Shown piece by piece: positions 5,631-8,889 of a DNA stretch of 8,889 bases (position 1 is the stretch's first letter; the number at the start of each line of letters is the position of its first letter). Both the position numbers and the translations under genes were made by a program. The stretch covers positions 1-8,889 of the forward strand of contig JAGRKY010000127.1 of assembly GCA_020442095.1 (NCBI GenBank), given 5' to 3'. Source of the stretch: Bauldia sp. (GTDB taxonomy: Bacteria > Pseudomonadota > Alphaproteobacteria > Rhizobiales > Kaistiaceae). The notes below the pieces were generated by a model. That model was not told the origin of the DNA. It was given only the letters and a program-made list of their open reading frames with translations, and did no database searches.

Positions 5631-6395
5631 GTGGCCGGACAGGACCTTGAAGTCGAGATCGTGGGGAGCGGCCCGGATCTCGTGCTCCTCCACTCGCTGC
5701 TCACCGACCGGACCTCCTATGCGGCGCTGGTCGACCGCCTCAAGAATCGCCGCCGGCTGGTCCTCTTCAACATGCCGGGCTTCGGCTCCTCGCCGAGGGC
5801 CGAGCCGCTTGCCGGCTATGCCGACCGCATCGTCGAGGCGTTCGACGCGCTCGGCCTGCCGCCGGAGACCGACGTCCTCGGCAACGGCCTCGGCGGCTTC
5901 GTCGGCCTGACCATGGCGCTCCGGCATGGGGAGCGCTTCAATCGCCTCGTGCTGATCGGCAGCGCGATCGCCTTCCCGGAGGCGGGCCGGGCAACCTTCC
6001 GCGCCATGGCCGACAAGGCGGAGAGCATCGGCATGGCGCCGCTCGCCGATGCCGCGATGCTGAGGATGTTCCCGCAGGACTATATCGACGCCAACCCGGC
6101 GGTGATCGAGGACCGCAAGCAGGTCTTCGTCGCCATCGATCCGCAGGTCTTTGCGGCGGCCTGCCGGTCGCTCGCCGCGCTCGACCTCGCTCCCGATCTC
6201 GACCGGATCACCAACCCGGTACTGGTGGTGGTCGGCGAGCACGACTCGGCGACCGGCTCGTCGCTCGGCCACGAACTTGCGGCGCGTCTTCCTGACGGCC
6301 AGGTCATCGAGCTCGCTGGTGCCGGCCACGCCCCGCACATGCAGGCGCCGGACGCGCTGGTCAGGGCGATGGCGCCGTTTCTCGGGCTCGGCTAG
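5631..6395 (+). CDS. Alpha/beta-hydrolase-fold protein lacking the nucleophile serine
   Basis: A 254-residue alpha/beta-hydrolase-fold protein. Strand-loop landmarks are 'LVLLHSLLTD' (the oxyanion-region HS, usually HG), 'LFNMPGFGSS', 'VVGEHDSATG' with the likely acid D205, and 'GAGHAPHMQAP' with the likely catalytic H233. The nucleophile elbow, normally G-x-S-x-G, reads G84-N-G86-L-G88: the serine is replaced by glycine (codon GGC, one base from the Ser codon AGC). Either the protein uses a different mechanism, it is a non-catalytic binder, or the gene is drifting. The rest of the frame is intact and the acid and His remain. GTG at 5631 is chosen for AGGGGAGG 7 bases upstream; GTG at 5580 would add 17 residues. 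It ends tail-to-tail with livM, the stop codons sharing CTAG. A lactonase or esterase role is uncertain. Confidence 0.85.
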   Translation: MAGQDLEVEIVGSGPDLVLLHSLLTDRTSYAALVDRLKNRRRLVLFNMPGFGSSPRAEPLAGYADRIVEAFDALGLPPETDVLGNGLGGFVGLTMALRHGERFNRLVLIGSAIAFPEAGRATFRAMADKAESIGMAPLADAAMLRMFPQDYIDANPAVIEDRKQVFVAIDPQVFAAACRSLAALDLAPDLDRITNPVLVVVGEHDSATGSSLGHELAARLPDGQVIELAGAGHAPHMQAPDALVRAMAPFLGLG

Positions 6396-7393
6396 TCCCA
6401 GTCCAGCCACTTCGGCAGGCGGCCACTCTTCTTCAGCGAGCCGACGATTCCCTCGGGGAAGAAGACGAGCACCAGCACCAGCAGGATGCCGGTGGCGACG
6501 ATATTGAGCGCCGTCGCGCCGAGGTGGGTGACGAAGAATTCGTTGGCGACGATGAAGATGATCGCGCCGACGACGGGACCGGAGACGGTGCCGCGGCCGC
6601 CAAGGATCGTCATCAGCACGAACTTGGCGCCGACCAGGATCGACAGGAAGATCGCCGGGCTGAGATAGGTGAGGTAGTAGCCCCACAGCGCCCCGGCCAT
6701 CCCGATGAACAGGCCCGACAGCGCGAAGGCGAGCGTCTTGTACATCCGGGTCGGGATGCCGGCGACTTCCGCCTTGGTCTCGTCCTGCGATATGGCGCGC
6801 AGCCCCAGCCCGAACTTCGAGCTGCGGATCCGCCACGACAGCCAGACCGCCCCGACGGCGAGCAGCAGCATCAGGTAGTAGAAGGGCAGCTTGACCAGCT
6901 CGACCGGCAGGTCGAGCAGCGGCAGCGATATGCCGTTGGTGCCGCCGATATAGTCCCAGTTGTCGAGCAGGATCTTGGCGAGCAGCACCAGCGCGATGGT
7001 CGAGATGATGAAGGTCGGGCCGCGGGCGCGCAGCGTGATCAAGCCGATCAGGAAGCCGAACGCCATGGCGATCAGTCCGCAAAGCGGGAAGGCGATGAAC
7101 GGCGAAACGCCGAAATAGGCGAAGAGGATCGCAGCCGCATAGCCGCCGATGGCGAAGAACACGTTGTGGCCGAGCGAGATATAGCCGGCATAGCCGCCGA
7201 TGATGTTCCAGCTCGAGGCGATGGCGATGTTCATGAAGATGAACAGCAGCATGTGCAGCCAGTAGTTCAGCCCGCCGAAGGCGACCTGAAGCAGCGGGAA
7301 GACCAGCGCGGCGACGATGAGCATGGCGATCGTCGCGCGCTTGCTGGTGGTCGTGGCGGCCGGGGCAGGGACCGAGGTATCGGATGTCGTCAT
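6392..7393 (-). CDS. livM: LIV/HAAT-family ABC transporter permease LivM
   Basis: A 333-residue inner-membrane permease with multiple hydrophobic segments and a short polar, Thr/Ala-rich cytoplasmic N-terminus (residues 1-20). Family marks are GYAGYISLGHNVFFAIGGYA (about 67-86), 'TLRARGPTFIISTIAL' (120-135), 'GGTNGI' (150-155) and the ATPase-contacting loop 'GLGLRAISQDETKAEVAGI' (195-213). It pairs with LivH to form the membrane channel of a branched-chain-amino-acid-type importer. This class also takes up amides, urea, aromatic acids and other small organic acids, so the substrate is open. The start ATG at 7393 has GGAG 8 bases upstream and lies 2 bases after the livH stop, so translation is probably coupled. 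Its stop codon overlaps that of the convergent hydrolase gene by 3 of 4 bases in CTAG. Confidence 0.95.
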   Translation of the reverse strand: MTTSDTSVPAPAATTTSKRATIAMLIVAALVFPLLQVAFGGLNYWLHMLLFIFMNIAIASSWNIIGGYAGYISLGHNVFFAIGGYAAAILFAYFGVSPFIAFPLCGLIAMAFGFLIGLITLRARGPTFIISTIALVLLAKILLDNWDYIGGTNGISLPLLDLPVELVKLPFYYLMLLLAVGAVWLSWRIRSSKFGLGLRAISQDETKAEVAGIPTRMYKTLAFALSGLFIGMAGALWGYYLTYLSPAIFLSILVGAKFVLMTILGGRGTVSGPVVGAIIFIVANEFFVTHLGATALNIVATGILLVLVLVFFPEGIVGSLKKSGRLPKWLDWD

Positions 7394-7395
7394 CG

Positions 7396-8271
7396 TCAGA
7401 GCTCCGGCTTCTTGCCGAGCAGGCCCTGGGGCCTGACCAGCAGGATGACGAACAGCGCGAGGTAGAAGGTGACCGGCGACCAGGTCGGCCCGAAACTGGC
7501 GCTGACGAAGGCCGAGACCACCGACAGCACCAGCGCGCCGACCAGCGCCCCGAGCAGGCTCCCCATGCCGCCGAGCACGACCAGCGACAACAGGATCGCC
7601 ACGAACTCCCAGTGCTTGCTCGGATAGAAGGAGAAGAGGAAGGTCATCATCGAGCCGGAGGCCCCGGCGAGCGCCATGCCGATGCCGAAGACGAGCATCG
7701 AGATGCGGTCGACATTGACGCCGACGACCTCGGCCGCCGTCCGGTTATGCATGGTGGCGCGGATGGCATAGCCGGTCTTGGTGTATTGCAGGAACGCCCA
7801 CAGGCCGACCAGTAGCGCGATGCTCATCAGCGTCGCGTAGAACTGTCCCTCCGGCAGATAGAAAGGCCCGAAGAGGATCGCCTTCGAGGCATAGGCCGGG
7901 TTGGTCGAGCGGTAGATGTTGGAGAAGAGGAAGCCGAGGGTGCCTTCCACCACCAGCGCCAGGGCGAAGGTGACGAGCACCATCGTCCCGCGCTTGTGCG
8001 GATCGGCCACGGATCGGGCGAAGAACAACCGGTAGACGACGAGGCCGACCACGAACATCACCGGCATGGTGATGACGATCGACAGGATCGGGTCGATGTG
8101 GATGAGCTGGAAGGCGAAATAGGCGATGAATGCGGCGAGCACCATGAACGCCGCATGCGCGAGGTTGACGATGCCCATGACGCCGAAGATCAGCGTCAGG
8201 CCCGATGCCATCAGCGCGAAGACACCGCCGAGCGTCAGGCCGAGGATGACGATCTGGATGTTCTGGGTCAT
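7396..8271 (-). CDS. livH: LIV/HAAT-family ABC transporter permease LivH
   Basis: A 291-residue inner-membrane permease, usual length for the family. The N-terminal LivH signature 'GLTLIFGVMGIVNLAHAAFM' lies at about 24-43. The cytoplasmic coupling loop 'TGYAIRATMHNRTAAEVVGV' is at 166-185, and 'VLGGMGSLLGALVGAL' is at 232-247. It forms the heterodimeric channel with LivM, energised by LivF and LivG. ATG at 8271 overlaps the livF stop as ATGA, and AGGGA lies about 7 bases upstream, so livF-livH-livM are read as one unit. livG and the periplasmic binding protein are not in the window; they may lie further upstream. Nothing in the permease itself fixes the substrate. Confidence 0.95.
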   Translation of the reverse strand: MTQNIQIVILGLTLGGVFALMASGLTLIFGVMGIVNLAHAAFMVLAAFIAYFAFQLIHIDPILSIVITMPVMFVVGLVVYRLFFARSVADPHKRGTMVLVTFALALVVEGTLGFLFSNIYRSTNPAYASKAILFGPFYLPEGQFYATLMSIALLVGLWAFLQYTKTGYAIRATMHNRTAAEVVGVNVDRISMLVFGIGMALAGASGSMMTFLFSFYPSKHWEFVAILLSLVVLGGMGSLLGALVGALVLSVVSAFVSASFGPTWSPVTFYLALFVILLVRPQGLLGKKPEL

Positions 8272-8889
8272 CCGCCGGTCCCTGTCCGTTGCCGCCGCCG
8301 GCCGAGATAGAGCTCCTCGATCCGCGGGTCCTCGAGCACGGTCTCCGACGGTCCGTCGAACACCATCTTGCCGAGATCGAGGACGCAGCCCCAGTCGGCG
8401 AAGTGGAGGCCGATCCGCGCATTCTGCTCGACGACGATGATGGTGATGCCGGCCTTCTTCAGCTCCTTCATCGACTCGAAGATCTGCTGCGAGACGATCG
8501 GTGCGAGGCCGAGCGAGGGTTCGTCGAGCATGATGACCCGCGGCTTCAGCACCAGCGCCCGGCCGATGAGCAGCATCTGCTGCTGGCCGCCCGACATCGT
8601 CTTGGCGAGCTGGGAGCGGCGCTCCTTGAGGATCGGGAACATCTCCATCACCTCGTCGATCCGCCGCTCCACCTCGTGGCGATCGGTGAGGATATAGCCG
8701 CCCATCCGCAGGTTCTCGCGCACCGTCATGTCCGGGAAGAGGCTGCGGTCCTGCGGCACGTAGCAGATGCCGCGCTGCAGGATCTCGTCGGTGCGCAGGC
8801 CGTTGATCGGCTTGCCGTCGAAGACGATGCTTCCGCGCCGGGTCTTGACCAGCCCGCAGATCGATTTCAGCAGCGTCGACTTGCCGGCG
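8268..8889 (-). CDS. livF: LIV/HAAT-family ABC transporter ATPase LivF (partial, N-terminus outside)
   Basis: The C-terminal 206 or so residues of the ATPase; the gene runs off the window end. The first visible residues, AGKSTLLKSICGL, are the end of the Walker A motif, so only about 35-40 residues are missing. Further motifs are the Q-loop 'VPQDRSLFPDMTVRENL', the signature 'MSGGQQQMLLIGRAL', Walker B 'VIMLDEPSLGL' and 'IIVVEQNARIGL'. In the last motif Gln stands at the switch-His position, a normal LivF trait. It powers import through LivH/LivM. The C-terminus ends in an Arg/Gly-rich tail (GRRRQRTGTGG). An apparent GTG start at 8759 inside 'YVPQDRS' is internal and not the true start. The stop overlaps the livH start as ATGA. 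Confidence 0.95.
   Translation of the reverse strand, partial: AGKSTLLKSICGLVKTRRGSIVFDGKPINGLRTDEILQRGICYVPQDRSLFPDMTVRENLRMGGYILTDRHEVERRIDEVMEMFPILKERRSQLAKTMSGGQQQMLLIGRALVLKPRVIMLDEPSLGLAPIVSQQIFESMKELKKAGITIIVVEQNARIGLHFADWGCVLDLGKMVFDGPSETVLEDPRIEELYLGRRRQRTGTGG

Noticed and set aside
4346..5650. Plus-strand open frame of 434 codons overlapping the HIBADH-family gene
   Set aside because: An out-of-frame, Arg-rich shadow of a gene with an intact Rossmann motif and catalytic Lys.
4998..7082. Minus-strand open frame of 694 codons
   Set aside because: It runs antisense through the HIBADH-family and hydrolase genes and out of frame through livM. Its composition (Arg/Gly/Asp-rich, no domain pattern) is typical of high-GC shadow frames.
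6524..7465. Plus-strand open frame of 313 codons antisense to livM
   Set aside because: An extremely Asp/Glu/Gln/Arg-rich product mirroring hydrophobic membrane codons on the other strand; a known artefact.

Overview
The window is GC-rich and gene-dense, with strong alphaproteobacterial character: codon use dominated by G/C third positions, GTG starts preceded by GGAG/AGGGGAGG, and family versions typical of rhizobial and related soil bacteria. I cannot name a genus. It reads as part of a carbon-catabolism locus, most likely for a sugar or sugar acid, beside a branched-chain-amino-acid-type (LIV/HAAT) ABC importer.

Layout. At 2-145 (+) lies the C-terminal tail of an FGGY-type carbohydrate kinase. 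A minus-strand block follows: an RraA-fold class II aldolase-like enzyme (201-863), a LacI-family regulator (1062-2165) and, directly upstream of the regulator, a collapsed remnant of a GMC flavin oxidoreductase (2162-2602). Divergent from these, on the plus strand, are an SDR closely resembling Caulobacter-type D-xylose 1-dehydrogenase (2656-3441), a second RraA-fold enzyme paralogous to the first (3612-4280), a 3-hydroxyisobutyrate dehydrogenase / tartronate-semialdehyde-reductase-family enzyme (4560-5528) and an alpha/beta-hydrolase-fold protein (5631-6395) whose nucleophile position is glycine. Convergent to these, on the minus strand, is a LIV-type transporter operon read livF (partial, 8268-8889), livH (7396-8271), livM (6392-7393).

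How it may work together. The SDR would oxidise an aldose at C1 without phosphorylation. The two RraA-family proteins both keep the E-x20-R-D metal/substrate motif of the pyruvate aldolases in this fold, so they could cleave a downstream 2-keto acid. The HIBADH-family enzyme could reduce a semialdehyde product. The LacI regulator probably controls the system: a nearly identical 14-bp element (12 of 14 identical) with a CG-centred palindromic core lies upstream of the first RraA gene (985-998) and in the LacI/SDR divergent region (2618-2631). In both places it overlaps a TATAAC -10-like box on the minus strand. The pathway as a whole, its substrate, and its link to the LIV transporter are inference. 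No lactonase or sugar-acid dehydratase of a known family is visible here.

No tRNA, rRNA, CRISPR array, insertion sequence or origin was seen. No stretch longer than 300 bases lacks a gene; the longest gap is 4281-4559.
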